A DNA stretch of 64,000 nucleotides from Porphyra umbilicalis (GCA_002049455.2 KV918844.1:203430-267429), one strand, 5' to 3'; counted from the first letter of the stretch, positions 23,203-35,400 are shown. Numbers and translations: made by a program. The notes: generated by a model not told the origin, from the sequence alone.

Positions 23203-24925
23203 GCACTCCTTCTCTTTCTATCGGATTTTGTCTACCAGAATGGGGCTGCATACAACCCAGCAATGTTGACCCCATTCAGACCGCCTTGTGGCTCGCTTCG
23301 GACGGGTCTATCCCCACCTACATCGCGCATGGCCCCAAAGAGGGCCCCCAGAATGGGCTTTCCATTGAGCGTGCCACACGTTGCGCCTCTACAGCCGTTA
23401 TTTCAACAATCCCGTACTCCAACTGTTGTAGAAGAGTTCCGAATCAGCCTCTACGACCCCGCAGTGGCCGATTTGGAACACATCCGCAATACTTGAGAGT
23501 GCGGGACTATTTATAGAAATACCAAGGAGCCACATGGTCCTGGAAAGGATGCAGAAGGCGTCATTCAGGGTGTCAAACTCACGGGAAGAGGGGGTAGGAT
23601 CGAAGCAGTAGGTGTCTACCGGCGCCTGCGGCGAAAGAGGTGGTCACATGAGTTTCGCAGTAGGACGACGAGCACGGGCTTCTGAGGCCTGTGGAGGGCG
23701 GCTGGCTGAAATGAAGACAGGGACGTGGCTCCTGATACTAACAAATAATTCAAAGCCGTATGTCCGGGCTTAACTGGGCGAGCCCTCGCCGCCGGACGTC
23801 GAACGCGCCGCGACGGCCGAGCGCGACGAGGCCACGGCCGTCCACGCCCCCTCCTCTTGCCTGTCCTCGTGCCGCCGCCGCCTACTTCCCGCCACGCACA
23901 GCGGGCGCGTCCGCCGCAGCTCCGCGCCGAAATGGGGGCGGTGACGGCGGCGTTGTTCGACGGTGCCCGCCGCTGGCCGCACCTCTGCTGGCCGCCCGCC
24001 AACCACCGGCGCACGTGTCGGACGCAAACGCCCCCGCGGACGGCCCCACGGTGGCGGAGTAGCCGCGCGGCCGCAGCCGCCGCGGCCATGCCCGCAAACC
24101 GTCGCCCGCCGCCTACGGCAGTGGCACCGTCACCCGCGCGCGCGCGCGCGAGCGCCCCGCCCCCTTCCTCCCCCGTCCCCTCCCCGTTCCGCCCCACCCT
24201 TCCCCTTCCCTCCCCCGCCCCCTTCTCCTCGCTGCCCGTCGCGGGCCGCCAACCGTCGCCACGCCTGCGGCGCCGCCAACTGCAGCTGGCATCTGCGAGC
24301 CCACCTCGGCCGACCGCCACGTCTGCTGGGAGCCCACTTCGGTGGCTGACGCCAACTCTGCCCGCGCGCGCGAGCCGCGGCCATTAGGGACGCGTGCGGT
24401 GGCGACGACCGACATGATGGCAATCGCAACCCCGTACACGGCCGCCGCCGCCGCCGCCTTTCCCACCAGCACGAGCCGCCGCGCACGCGTGCGGCGCCTG
24501 CGCCTCCCCACACCGTGGGGGCGTCCCCCGATGGGGTCGGAGGTGGCTGCACCGCGGTCCGCAGCTCGCGTCGCCAGCCGCTACCGGCGGCGCTGCCGCC
24601 AGTCGGCCTCCAGGCCCAGACGGGGCGGTGGCGGCTGACGGGCACGCCCGCGGCGCGCGCGCCAGCCAGCCAACAGCCCTGCAGGTCGCGGACCCAAACG
24701 TCCAAACCGTGGCGGGGGTGCCAAAGGTGGGTGCCGGGGCGGGCGCGCCAAAAGCGGGCGTCGAGGCGGGCGTGCCAAACGTCGGCACCACAGCGGGCGT
24801 GCAAAACGTGGGCGCCGCGACGGGGGTGGTAAACGTCGGCGCCGCCGCTGGCAAACCAACCGTTGGTGCCGCAACGGGGGCGCCAGAACGCCGGCACCGC
24901 CGCGGGCGTGCCAACGGCGGGCGCT
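23203..24925. other. GC-rich region with short repeats, no supported gene
   Basis: From 23,780 to 24,650 the sequence is Ala/Arg/Pro-coding low complexity in several frames. From about 24,700 to 24,900 a loose 30-33 bp tandem repeat (GCGGGCGTGCCAAACGTCGG and variants) encodes a repeated Gly-Val-Asn-Val-Gly type motif on the plus strand. No domain is recognised. Confidence 0.45.
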
Positions 24926-24943
24926 GCGCACCCCTAGTTAAGG
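24926..24943 (+). repeat. Left candidate terminal inverted repeat
   Basis: 18 bases, matching the reverse complement of 29475-29492 except at the third base. Confidence 0.6.
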
Positions 24944-26340
24944 CCCAGTGTCGGGGCTCCTCAGAATTTCTCAGCGTCTCATTCGCTGCAGCGTCAATTT
25001 CAGCTTGCCATTGGCAGATGCATGTGCGTCAGCACCGTTCAATGGAATGTTGTAGATTCCGCTGCTTTTTCTATTGAAAGGAAACGTGTCGTATGTTATA
25101 TTCTCCTGTGGCCACTCTGACCAGTGTCGAAGATGACAGAATGTTGGTCGCCTCTCGTCGATGGCGACCCGTTTTTCTCATCTTTGGAGGGCAAATGCGC
25201 GCTTTTACCGTCCCGACACGGCCGCTTGGCTCCAGTCGCACAACACCAAAACGGGTGTCCAGGCCTCTGCTCCCTCTCTGCAACCGCTCTCCTCGTCCAA
25301 CCCACCTCCTCGGCTCCTCTTTCCTGCCCGCGGGGATGCCTCCCCCCCCGTTCCGGGGGCCGCCCGCCCGTCGGTATCAGCCACACTCCTGTACACACGG
25401 TACTGCTGTGCGCGCACACGCCTCTCGCCTCGGTCGGTGCCTCCGAGCTACGTTTTGCTTCTGTGGTCGTGCACCCCCCCCTCCCACATGAGGCCACACA
25501 TCTCCTCCCCCCACATGAGGCCATACACCCCCCCCCGCCTGCGGCCACTCAACGCCCTCCCCGATGGGGGTTTCCACCACCCTCCCCCCCACCCCCGTTT
25601 GGCGAGCCCCCCCCCCACGTGTCCATACCTTTCGTCGTTGGGGTCCCCCACTACTCATCGGCGGTCTTGCTGCAGCTCATCTTCAACGTCCTGGCGTTGC
25701 TCACCCTCCTCTCGTCAACGGTGCTGGTCATCCACTCGTCGACCAAGCCCGCCTGCGTGCCCTTGAGGCCGGGCACCTCCTACACCTCGTCCGCGCCGGT
25801 GGTCACCTCGTCGCCGCCGCTCACCATCTCCGCAGTAATGCTGATGTTGGCTGACTCTCCGAGAACTCGGCCTTTATCTCGACCTCCTTGCCGTTCATCG
25901 TCTCGATGCTGCTGGCGATCACCCCCCCGCTGACAGTCCCGCCGCAGCCGCTCTCCTCCCTCCTCGTGTCGGCACTCGTGGGGTCGGCCGTGTGATTGAC
26001 CTCTTCAAGGCGGCAGGTCGGCCGCGTCGAGGTCTGTCACGGGGGGCATTGCACGGGGTGGGGGTGGAGGGGTCGCCGTGGGTATGCCAAGAAGCTGGGA
26101 TGGCTTTTATCTGGTGCTTGTTTTCGTTGGATTTTCTTTCTCCTGTGGCTGTCGGTCGGCTGTGGACCACTGCCATTATTTTCTTCTGTGTAGCTCCCAT
26201 GGGCATGTGGAATGTTTTCGGTGGTGCGTGTCTGCGTGTACTCAGTAGGTGTCACTCTTTGCTTATCACACGCCGCCCTCATGCACAACACCCTTAGCTC
26301 GGTACGTACGAATCGTCCGCTCTGCCTCTGCAAACAAATC

Positions 26341-28830
26341 CTACGCCCACTTTTTCCTCTCCTTCTTGGCCTTGTCCACCAAAGCAGACACGTCAGGTGT
26401 AGCAGGCTTGCCGTCACGTCGGCGTCTGTCGCCAGGTTTGGCTGCTGGGCGCGCACCCGCCGCTGCCGGGGCCCTGCTCGGGGCGTGCTTCCGCAGCACC
26501 GACGGGCTCGCCTCCCGCGCAATGGCCATCGCGCGCACGAACGCAGCCGCCGACTCGTTCTGGGTCGCCGCCGCGTAGCGGTCGGCGCTCTGGTTGTATA
26601 TGCCGTGCCACGCCTCCATGCCCTGTTCCGCGTAGAGGCCGATGCTGCCAAAATGCATTAAAAAGTCGGCGGCGTGGGCAAACAGCGCGTGCAGCTTCGG
26701 CGAGAGGTAGATCCAGGGGAAGCTCGTCTTCAGGTGCCGCACAAAGTTCTCCGCGTCCGCCCGAAACTGGCGCGCCTCCTCCAAGGTGGTCACCGCGGCG
26801 CGGTTTAGCACCTTTCGTACTCGATTCCACAACGTCCACGCGCGCACGTGAGCGGCGTGACTGTCCTCCGATACAACGCCCCGAAGCGCGTCGCACAAAG
26901 CGTCGCTGACGTCTCCAATCTTGTGGTAGTTCACGCCCGAAAACACCCCCCCGTGGTAGGGCTCGGGCTCGACGCGCGCGTGCTCGTGCAACAGGTCGGC
27001 CAGCCTGATGGCAAGGGCTTTTCCAGCCTGCTCAGTGCCCCCCGCAATCACCGACTCGACGCAGAGACGAAGCAGCCGTCGACCAACTCCCTGGGTAGTG
27101 TGAAGCGGAATCGGGACGATCTGCCGCGGATCTACCACCAAAAGTGGCCTGCTGTCAATCGACAGATGATTCTCCTGAAACACCCTTGGGGGATTTGGAT
27201 CGGCCAGAGCCGTACGACGATTGGCCAGGTGAGCCGCGTCGCGCAGGTGTCGCTGCCCGGTCACGTCTTGCATGGTTCCAAAGCGAGCTACGAGGCGACG
27301 GTGCGTACGGGACGGCACCTTCAGGCTCTTGCACCACAGGCAAGCCTGTGTGGCGTTAGGGCCCTTGTGGCCAAAGAGCATGCACAGAGCTGCCATGTCG
27401 CCCCCCAGAAACAGGCGCACCAACCGCCGCGACGCGCCCACCAGTACCCCCTCCCGTAGGAGGCGCTCCACCTCAGGCAAGTGCCTCGACAGCATGCCCT
27501 TCAAGTCGTCAAATTTGTCCTCGGTACAAGGGCAGACAGCCACGATGATGGAGTTGTACGGGTTGTTGGGGCGGGCCTGGTTGATCACCGACGCCATGAT
27601 CTTCACCGAGCTCGGGCGCCACCCCTTGTCAAGCGCCAGCATGACCTGGACCTCGGGGGCGCTGTCCGCGGGGGACCCAGGGGGCTGCGCGGCCGGCGCG
27701 GGCTCAAAGCCACCCGTCTTGGCGACAGGTTGGAGGGACTCGTCGTACACGTATCTCTCGACAAACTCGCCGGACCGCACGAGAGCAGACACCTTCTCTT
27801 GCACAGCTGCAGCGAGGCTGACCAGATGCGCGCCGGTGCCGTCCACGACCACCTGCTTGGCGGGACTGAGATCCAGGTCGCGCCTGGCCGCCCGCAGAGC
27901 TGCAGTGCTGGCCATGCCGCTACGAGCCCCACCAAATGCCAGCCGAATCTTGTTATACGCCGCGTAACTGACCCCAACGAGGGCCAAGAGACCCATCTGC
28001 TCCGTAGGTGTCAGCAGGATCGGACCACTTTGGCGGCTAATGGCCACGCTCCGCGAGGTCTGGGCAGCATCTCCACGAGCGCCCGCCTGCCCCCCCCCCG
28101 GCTCGACTCCCATGCCACGCAGAGCCTCTCGCCCCGCCGCGCGACGCTTGTTGCGCTGGCTCTTCCGCACGACTGCTCGTGCCTGGGCGGCCAGCTTGGC
28201 ATAGGTGCTGACCCGCCCGTTGCGCTGGGTTAACTGGAACGTAGTTTTCCCGGCCGGCAGCAAAATGGCGCTTGCAATCTTGGCCAAAACCGCCCGGTCC
28301 TTCTCCCAGTCAATCTCCCCCGCCCGTAGCTGGCCTCAAAACCATTCGCACGGCGGGGCACCAGTGGAGATAGGCGACAGAGGGGAGGTAGGAGAGGCTT
28401 GCTTGCCAACCGGGGGGATGCACACCGCCAGCGTGGGAGGCGAGCACAGGGTGAACGCAGAGTCACCTCGTACGACGGGGGGGGGGAGAGACACAGAACA
28501 GAGAACAGGACGGGGGAGCAGGCGTCGAGCCACTTGCGGGGTGTGCAGGGGTGATGTGTGTGGGGCGGGCGGAGCTAGTGGGGAAGGAGAGGCAGTGGGG
28601 CGGTCCAGGCGCTTCTCAGCTCTCAGCCGCTCGGCGCTGCACCTACCACACACACCTAAGGGAGCCCTGTCGTTGTCCACCCCCTGCTTGTGCTTGCACG
28701 GGGCGACAGGTAGGCGAGCAAACGCGTAGCTGGGGGTGGCTTCCGGCTGGAGCAGCGCCTCGGCACGCCAATCGGCCATCTTGGCGCCTTGCTTGAGCAG
28801 CCAGTGTCCATACCCTGTGCATTTAAACAC
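26341..28830 (-). CDS. Unclassified DDE-like transposase candidate, one in-frame TGA
   Basis: An 830-codon frame from ATG 28830 to TAG 26343-26341 is interrupted only by TGA at 28338-28336 (codon 165), between CEWF and GQLRAGEIDWEKDR. The N-terminal 160 residues have scattered Cys/His and a Pro-rich linker. The central part has LALDKGWRPSSVKI (Asp about 401), then RLFLGGDMAALCMLFG (Asp about 478) followed by ACLWCK, and a late EQGMEAWHGIYN (Glu about 735). I recall a similar layout, with a GD motif, a CLWC motif and a late E-x-H motif, in uncharacterised repetitive proteins of cnidarians and other animals; I cannot name the family. The three acidic residues are a tentative DDE triad. The tail is basic. 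If TGA is a true stop, translation could restart downstream and still include the putative catalytic core. Confidence 0.6.
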
Positions 28831-29474
28831 AAAGACGTCACCAGGGAAGGCCTGCTCTATGTCTGCTGCCGAGAACCTGCGTCAGGGGAACAGAAAACAC
28901 CAGGAATGTTGCCGTGTCGCATGCAAAGCCGTCTGACACGGCTATCCGAGGACTCTGTTGGAACCCAGCACGACGCCGTACACGGTCGTGGCTCTGTGTA
29001 CACCCGCATCTCCCTCGAACGCACACATAAACCCCGGCTGCCTCCCTACAGAAAATTCGCAGAACAAGAGAAGCAAACGTACACCATGTGGCCATCGTTG
29101 CGGTCCATAACCTTCCTTCCTGTCCTCCTCTGGGTCCACCGCGCGCAGACTTGGATGGTTGTGACGGTGCGTGTCCGCTCGCCGCGCATAGACGCGATCA
29201 GTGCGTCTTAGCAGGAGGCTGCTGACACGATCGGCGCGCCCCGACCGCACAGGGCGCTCTACTGTGAGCGGTCAATCCAGCACTCGAAAAGGACTCGGAC
29301 GATGAATGAATCATTTGGAAGCTCTTCTTGTCTGTATCACTGCCGTCTGGGGACCCCCCCCCAGAGACCCCGTCCTGACGGTTTTATTTGGTACGCGTAC
29401 CAAATAACTCAGAGCCTACCGGAATTCCCAACGTGGCTCCGGGATCTGTGTAATGCTGAGACCCAGAAGAGCCA
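28831..29474. other. Upstream region of the DDE-like gene
   Basis: No supported gene. The promoter of the minus-strand gene should lie here. Composition is balanced and no repeat was found. Confidence 0.4.
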
Positions 29475-29492
29475 CCTTAACTAGGGGTGTGC
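29475..29492 (-). repeat. Right candidate terminal inverted repeat
   Basis: CCTTAACTAGGGGTGTGC, reverse complement of 24926-24943 with one mismatch. Confidence 0.6.
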
Positions 29493-30365
29493 GGGGGGCG
29501 CCTCAGACGCCGGCGCCGCCGCCGCGGCGGGCGTGTCAACTGTCGGCGCCGACGGCGGCGCCGACCGACCAGGCGTCGCCGCCACGGGTGTGGCGGGCGC
29601 GGCGTCGTCTTGCGGGGGCGCCCGTCGCCGCCGCCTCGTCGCCCGTGGCGGCCGCCTCTACAGGGGCGGAGACCGTCCCATCCGAGCCCACCGCGGCCAT
29701 GCGAGCGTCCGCATCGGCGTCGGCGGCGGCCGCCGGCACTGTGTCGGCGGCGGCCACGGGCGCCGCGTCGGCTGCGGCCGCCGGCGCTCGGTGGGGCGCG
29801 GCCGCCGGCGCAGTGTCTGACGGAGGGCGCCGCAGCGGCGGCGGCGGCCGCATCGACAGCCGCCCCGCCAACGTCGTGCGAAGCGTCTGCAGCGCCAGCC
29901 TCGGCGGGCGCTGTCGGCGTGGCGGCTGCCGCCTCGACCTTGGCTGCGCCGCTAGAGTGGCCACCGACGTTGGCGGCGACCGCGTCGGGGGCGGCGGCGG
30001 CAGCCACGACCGCCGCGCCATCGGCACCCGCCGTGGCGGGCGGCGTGGGAGCGTTGGCGCCACCATCCCCAGCGGCGGCGGCCCGACCGCCCCCGGCGGC
30101 GGCGGTGGCATCATCCCAGGCGGTGCTCTCCCCCGACTGCCGGGCCGGCGGTGGGGGCCGCCCCACCGCCGTCATCCGCCAGTGCCGGCGGCGGCGCCTC
30201 GTCCTCGTCCCTCCCTCCCCCCCCCCCCAGCATCCTCGCTGCGTATCCCAACGACGCCGTCGCTGCTGCGCCCGCCGCCGTTGGCGTCGAGGCTGACGTC
30301 GACACCCAACGCGGCAGCCGACTCGGCGGCGCTCAAGAGCGAGTCGCGGCGGCCGCCGGCGGGGC

Positions 30366-30404
<39 letters not shown>

Positions 30405-31893
30405 CGCGGCCATCGTCCTCCTCATCCGGCAGCCACCGAAAAGACGATGAGCAGTGCCTCTGACGTAGGCTCTTGCTCGACCGCAATCATCACGCGGCGT
30501 GCAAACGCACGAGCCCGATGGCCTCACTCAAGACGAAGCAGATCCCAACCACGAAAGAAAGCATTTTACGTCGGACAGAATTATCGATTTATTATTAGAA
30601 GGGTTGCCGATGGACCAGACCAATCCCAGACAGGATGGAATCGGCGATCGGTATGTCGGGACTCGACGGAGTGGCCCGCGATCGGTTCGCGGTCGTTGAT
30701 CAACGTGTTCGGTCGTCGTGGGACACGTGGTCGATGCATGTCATTTCGACGTCCAGCCAATGAGCGGACGTCCAGGATAGTCCTTGTCCGGAATAGGGTG
30801 GGCCTGCCGTATTTTGCCTTCGAATAGAACATGCGCCCTCTATTATGTCACCCGGACTATCGGACCGAGATATAGTTATCTAAATTCATTGTGGTGAATC
30901 TGGTTCCTTCGGGCACCGTTACATTGACGAGAGCGTGGATCGTGGACCAATAAGCGAATATAGACACGTTGCACGAATAAACGAGACACGTTTCGTTAGT
31001 CCATCATTGCTAGGTTTGCTCTCAGAGCAAACCTCTCTGAATCTGAAAGATCGCCGTGTGTGTGTGTCAGTGCTTCGCACACTTTCGAAGATGCACATAC
31101 TTTGGTTTTGGCCATCTCGCCCAGTACTGCCGATTGCCTCGGCTGGGGGTGGGGCATGTGAAATTTCAGTTGACATGGACCAACTTCCCTGAACTTGAGT
31201 CTAGGGTGCTTTCTCACACCCACACGTCGAAAAAAAAGTCCTTTTTTCTAGTGCACGTTGCGGGAGTACATAAAAAAACGTTTTTGGCGGTCCGTTTGGC
31301 TCCCTACGCCGTTGGAGGACATCCCCCGGCGCTTTCTTGACTATGGGAACATGCGCCGGGGCTGCCCGCATCTTTCTGTGAAGTTGCTAGAGGTGGCGAC
31401 GTCTTCATCGCCCGTACGGTCCGCGGAAGCAGAATCGTGGTTAAAAAGGTGCGTGAGGGCAGGTGCGGCGTTTACGGGGTCGTGGGGGCAGGTGAACGCG
31501 GCGACGAACGGCCATGATGTCGCAATTCCGCGGTAGTTGGCCAGAATCGGGCTCTGCGGGCCCTGTGGGAGACGTCGGTTTTTGATTTTTCAAACAGGGG
31601 GTCGTGTCGGCGCTGAATGCGCTGCGGCCTGCGTGGTCGCGTCCCTTCCCGCAACACCCGCGCGCGGCGCGTGGGGGCGGCGGCCACCGCCGCTGGCGGT
31701 GTTGCCGCCGCGCCTGCTGCCGATGCGGCGGTGAGCAGTGCACGACCGTGCGCACGACGCGCGCCCGCACACGGCAGCGAGTGGCGCCCGCGGCTGCGGC
31801 GGCCGCGGCCGCGGCGGTGCCGGCGGCGGCGGCGGCGGCGGCGTGGCGCCCCTGCTATTTTCTCGCTCCACCCCGCCGCCCGCCCCCCCGTGC
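29493..31893. other. Low-complexity GC block, then a gene-poor stretch
   Basis: 29,500-30,450 is Ala/Gly/Pro-coding in several frames on both strands. A plus-strand run through AAYPNDAVAAAPAAVGVEAD could be genuine but is not supported by a domain. 30,480-31,440 is of balanced composition with nothing recognised. 31,600-31,890 is GC-rich again. Confidence 0.4.
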
Positions 31894-32358
31894 CATGGAC
31901 AGCTTCTTCCCCCCCCCTCCCCCTCTTTGGCCCCACATACCCCCCCCTCCCCATCCACCGCGTCGCCGCCGCGCACGTGCGCATCGCGCAGCTCGGCCTC
32001 GAGTCTGCGCTGCGGCAAGCGACGACTGCCCAGCCAGCGTCGGCCGGTGGTTGCTCGGATGGTGGCGGCCGTGCCTCGGTGGCAGCCGCCGCCCGCCACG
32101 GCGGTGGCGGCCGCTGCTGACCCTCCGGTGGGTGCGGCAGGAGCCCCTCGCGGCGATCACCTACCCCCCTCGGACGAAAACAAAGCGCTGGTCGCCGAGG
32201 AGCGTGCGGGCGGCCGCTACCCACCAGTGGGCGGGTACCCCCCCGACGGCAGCAGCTGCCGCTCGTGCGGGCCGCGGTGGACGCCGCGGCGGCGGTGAGC
32301 GGAGCGCCCCCTACGCCAGCAAGCGGTGGTCACGTCGGCGACCGCCACCACCGCCGCC

Positions 32359-32547
32359 ATGGCCGCCTTCCTCGTCTCCTTTTTTCTGATCTCCCGCTTG
32401 TACGTGCGCTCCCAAGCGGCGCCGGTCGTGCAGGTGACGCTCACCCGGGAGGCGGTGCTCGACTTGCCTATGTATCTTTCGTCATGTGAAAACAGTTCTA
32501 TCGTTTTGCAAGTCCAGGGTGTTTTCGCGAATGCGCTTTCAGTTTGA
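32359..32547 (+). CDS. Possible short membrane-anchor exon or small protein
   Basis: ATG 32359 opens a 62-residue frame starting MAAFLVSFFLISRLYV, a hydrophobic helix, then a non-repetitive stretch (TLTREAVLDLPMYL). It is unlike the low-complexity frames around it. It may be a first exon with a signal anchor; a GTACGTGC donor-like site occurs just after the helix. Nearby upstream frames (about 31,894-32,100, with RVAAAHVRIAQLGLESAL) may belong to the same unresolved gene. No family recognised. Confidence 0.25.
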   Translation: MAAFLVSFFLISRLYVRSQAAPVVQVTLTREAVLDLPMYLSSCENSSIVLQVQGVFANALSV

Positions 32548-33917
32548 GATACAGGCTGGGCACCCTCTGGGAACCGGCCACGGGCGCGGCGGCGGTACTG
32601 TATGGACACGGCCGGTCGAGGAGCTAGCGAGCCTCATTGTCTGCTTTTTCACATGTGAAACCTCCGTCGGGGTCGCGACAGAGCTGCTGACTGGCCTGGT
32701 CACCTTGGCGTCACGTCCGACGCTGCACGTACCGGAGCTGGAAGGGGAAGGAACAAACCGAGGCGGCTGCGGTGGCTCCAATCACAGCCCTCCGCTGCGT
32801 GAAGCACATTCGCGGCCACCACCGCGACGCGGACGGACAGCTGTTGGCCGAGGTCTACTCGGGCGCTGTCGAAGCCGCGGCCGGACAGACGAATTCCTGG
32901 ACGCACCGTCTCCTCGCGTTCCGACCACAGTTCGAGTGGGAAGAACCGTCTAAGGGGGCGTAGGGGCCGGCACCGGTCGGCGCGTTGGCGGTCCGAGGAG
33001 GCGGGAGTGTCGAATACCCCCCCGCTGTGCCGACGTCGCACCACGACACTATTGCCGCAGACGGACGGGGTAGCGACGGTTGCAGACGGTGTGCTGGCCT
33101 CTGTAGGGGAAGCGGGGACAGACGCTCCAGGCAGTGGAAGCAACGGCAGTGGCGGCCAACGATCGTTGACGCTGCTGGGCGGAGCCCAGGTCACCGCGGT
33201 GCCAGGCCCGGTGGCAGGGGAGCAAGACGAGGCCGAGGACTGATCAGCGAGATGCGCGAGCCGCCAACAGTGACCCAAATTGTACCGTTTGTGTCCCCGC
33301 CGCTCCACAGTTTTAACACCGTTCTCGTCACAAAGTTGGCCGACCTTGAGCCGAGAGCACGTCGGCGCTTCCACCAGCCGACGCGGCTGGATCGTCCAAG
33401 AATTTGCCCGTCCCTTTGTACGCACCGCCGCCGCCCACGCTCAGCGGTGTTGGCACGGCGCGTGGCGCGCGCGCCTCTTCCTCCCCCTCCATTCAAACGT
33501 CATCGGGCCCACCCCACGTGCATGCACGCCCGGCATCTGCAGGGCCCTGCAGCGTCCCCTCTGTGTGGGCATTGCGCGCGCGCGCGCCCCCAGCGGCGGC
33601 GGCGGCGGCCACCGGCACCTCCGCCGACCGGTCTCGGGCGGCCCACACGCAGGGGGGCAAGGCGGAATGCCGCACTCTGCCGTGGCGTGGGTGTCAGCGG
33701 CCGTCCTCGGGCCGGCTCGACGCGCACCAGCCAAACCGCAGGGGACACCCAACGGGGGCGGCGACGTCGTGCGCGCGCGTACGTGACGAGGCGTCAAGAA
33801 CACCGAGGGACCGGAGCGGCGCAGCGGCGCAGCGTCCCAGTCGCCAAGCCGCTACCGCGCTTTGCCCGCCGACGCACCGCGCCGACGACGACGTTCGTCC
33901 CCGCGCGTCCCTTCAAG
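32548..33917. other. No supported gene
   Basis: Open frames continue through this stretch but are Arg/Pro/Ala-rich without a domain. A short CG dinucleotide run is present at about 33,577-33,587. The 5' end of the F-box-like gene follows. Confidence 0.45.
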
Positions 33918-35288
33918 ATGGTCCGTGAGCCGCGACCCCGCTCCTCTGGCGGGGACGGGCCCCTCCCTGACGCCAATCGGATGTGCACCTCTGGCTCTGC
34001 CGCGGCCGACCTGGTCCTCGACGACCTGCCTGGAGTCGACCTGGTCCTCGATGACCCGTCAGGGTCGGTGGGCGGCGGACCGGCTACCGCTCCGGCCGGT
34101 TCCCCGGCCGGCAGTGATGGGTGTGTGGCCGCAGGCGCCGCCGACGCGGCTGCCCCCCCCGCCCCTCCCCCCTCCCCTCCGCCGCTGGGGCTGATGGGCC
34201 TCCCCGACTCGGTGCTCTCCACCATCATTGACGCCATGGACGTGCAGACGCGGGTGCGCTTTGGCCGCACGTGCACCGCCGCCGCGGCCGCGGCGCTCTC
34301 TTGCCTCCCCCTGATCATCTTCAAGGCCGTCTTTGTCCCGACCCGCCCACCCGCGACGCTGAACCCCGCCGGCGGCGCGGAGCGCCCATACCTATCGGGC
34401 GGCGTCGCCTACACGCCCGCGCAAGCAGCGGCCGCCGGCATGGCGGCCACGGCGCTGGCGCGCTACGGCGACGCTGCGTTTGCGCGGCGCTACGTCAACT
34501 ACCGCCCTCGCGTGCGCCGAAAGGAGCCGCACTGCGCGGCGACGCTGCGGGCGTACGTGGACGCGGCCACGACGGGCCGCCGCCCCCCTTTTTGGCTGCC
34601 CGACGTGCCCCTGTCCCTGTCGGTCGCCGCGTCGCTCTTCCGCGTGCCCCCAACGGTGGCGCCGTGGGCGGCCGCTGCGGTAGCGGTCGGGGGGCGCCCG
34701 ACCCCCTGCCACCGCGGGCACTACGTCGACTTTGTGACCGTGCTGCGGATGGTCGCCACCACCGCCGGCACGCCCGACGCGTTGACCGCCCTCGCGCCCC
34801 GCCTGCACGGCAACGCCAATGCCGCGGCCGACCGCAGCGAGCGCTCCTGCCTCGCGCAGCGGACGTACCGCGTCATGCGTTACGCGCGGGGCCTCGAGGC
34901 TGCCCCCTGGGACACGCTGATGCTGGCGCCTCTGCACGCGTCGCCCGCCACGGTCGCCTTCCTCGCCGGCCGCCGCGGCTCGTCGGCGGCGGCCGTCGGC
35001 GCCGCCGCCGACCGCCTCGCCGCCGTCTACGCGGTGCTCCCCCGCGACGTGGCGATGCGCGTCAGGGCGCCCCGGTCGCCCGCGCAAATGCGGGCGGCAA
35101 AGGCTGTAACGGCGGCGGCCGCCCGCCTGACCCGCCGAAAGACGGCCGACGCGGCGGCGGCCGAGGTCGTCGCCATGATTACGGGGGGGGAGCGCGCGCG
35201 GGCGGCCACGGGGGAGGCCAACACCCCCGTGCCGCTGCCGACCGATGACGAGTTTGACGACATCTGGGGGGACGACTGGCGGTACTGA
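33918..35288 (+). CDS. F-box-like protein
   Basis: A 456-residue frame from ATG 33918 (MVREPRPRSSGG) to TGA 35286-35288. Residues 1-95 are disordered, with two VLDD repeats and a Pro-rich stretch. Residues about 96-140 read GLPDSVLSTIIDAMDVQTRV, then FGRTCTAAAA, which fits an F-box (Leu-Pro start, hydrophobic spacing, conserved Arg-x-x-x-x-Cys). The remaining part is helical and Ala-rich (RRYVNYRPRVRRKE, PHCAATLRAYVDAA) with no recognised substrate-binding repeat. It ends in an acidic-aromatic tail, DEFDDIWGDDWRY. F-box proteins bind Skp1 in SCF ubiquitin ligases; that role is inferred from the weak N-terminal match. The frame also continues upstream to 32985, but that part is composition-driven. 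Two hairpins follow the stop. Confidence 0.5.
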   Translation: MVREPRPRSSGGDGPLPDANRMCTSGSAAADLVLDDLPGVDLVLDDPSGSVGGGPATAPAGSPAGSDGCVAAGAADAAAPPAPPPSPPPLGLMGLPDSVLSTIIDAMDVQTRVRFGRTCTAAAAAALSCLPLIIFKAVFVPTRPPATLNPAGGAERPYLSGGVAYTPAQAAAAGMAATALARYGDAAFARRYVNYRPRVRRKEPHCAATLRAYVDAATTGRRPPFWLPDVPLSLSVAASLFRVPPTVAPWAAAAVAVGGRPTPCHRGHYVDFVTVLRMVATTAGTPDALTALAPRLHGNANAAADRSERSCLAQRTYRVMRYARGLEAAPWDTLMLAPLHASPATVAFLAGRRGSSAAAVGAAADRLAAVYAVLPRDVAMRVRAPRSPAQMRAAKAVTAAAARLTRRKTADAAAAEVVAMITGGERARAATGEANTPVPLPTDDEFDDIWGDDWRY

Positions 35289-35318
35289 GAGCGTCTGGGA
35301 AGCAAAGGCGGCAGAGGC

Positions 35319-35356
35319 GCGCAAGCACAAGCGGCGGCCGCCGCTTGTGCTTGCGC
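35319..35356. terminator. Perfect 38-bp palindrome after the F-box-like gene
   Basis: Two 19-base arms, GCGCAAGCACAAGCGGCGG and its exact complement, without a loop, 30 bases after the stop. It may help transcript 3'-end formation or simply be a cruciform-prone repeat. Confidence 0.6.
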
Positions 35357-35358
35357 AG

Positions 35359-35400
35359 CCTTCCCCTTCCCCCCCCGCGGGGGGGGGGGGAAGGGGAAGG
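35359..35400. terminator. Second hairpin with an 18-base stem
   Basis: CCTTCCCCTTCCCCCCCC pairs with the G-run and AAGGGGAAGG on the other side of a GC pair. It follows the previous palindrome by two bases. Confidence 0.6.

Larger units (their letters stand above)
24926..29492. mobile_element. Candidate transposon with unclassified DDE-like gene
   Basis: GCGCACCCCTAGTTAAGG at 24926-24943 returns inverted at 29475-29492 with one mismatch in 18. The pair flanks a large minus-strand gene whose product has a DDE-like layout. GC-rich short repeats adjoin both ends on the outside, so the true terminal repeats may be longer. No target duplication is evident. Confidence 0.5.

Noticed and set aside
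32985-33917. Upstream extension of the F-box-like frame
   Set aside because: Open by composition; the charged start at 33918 fits a protein beginning better.
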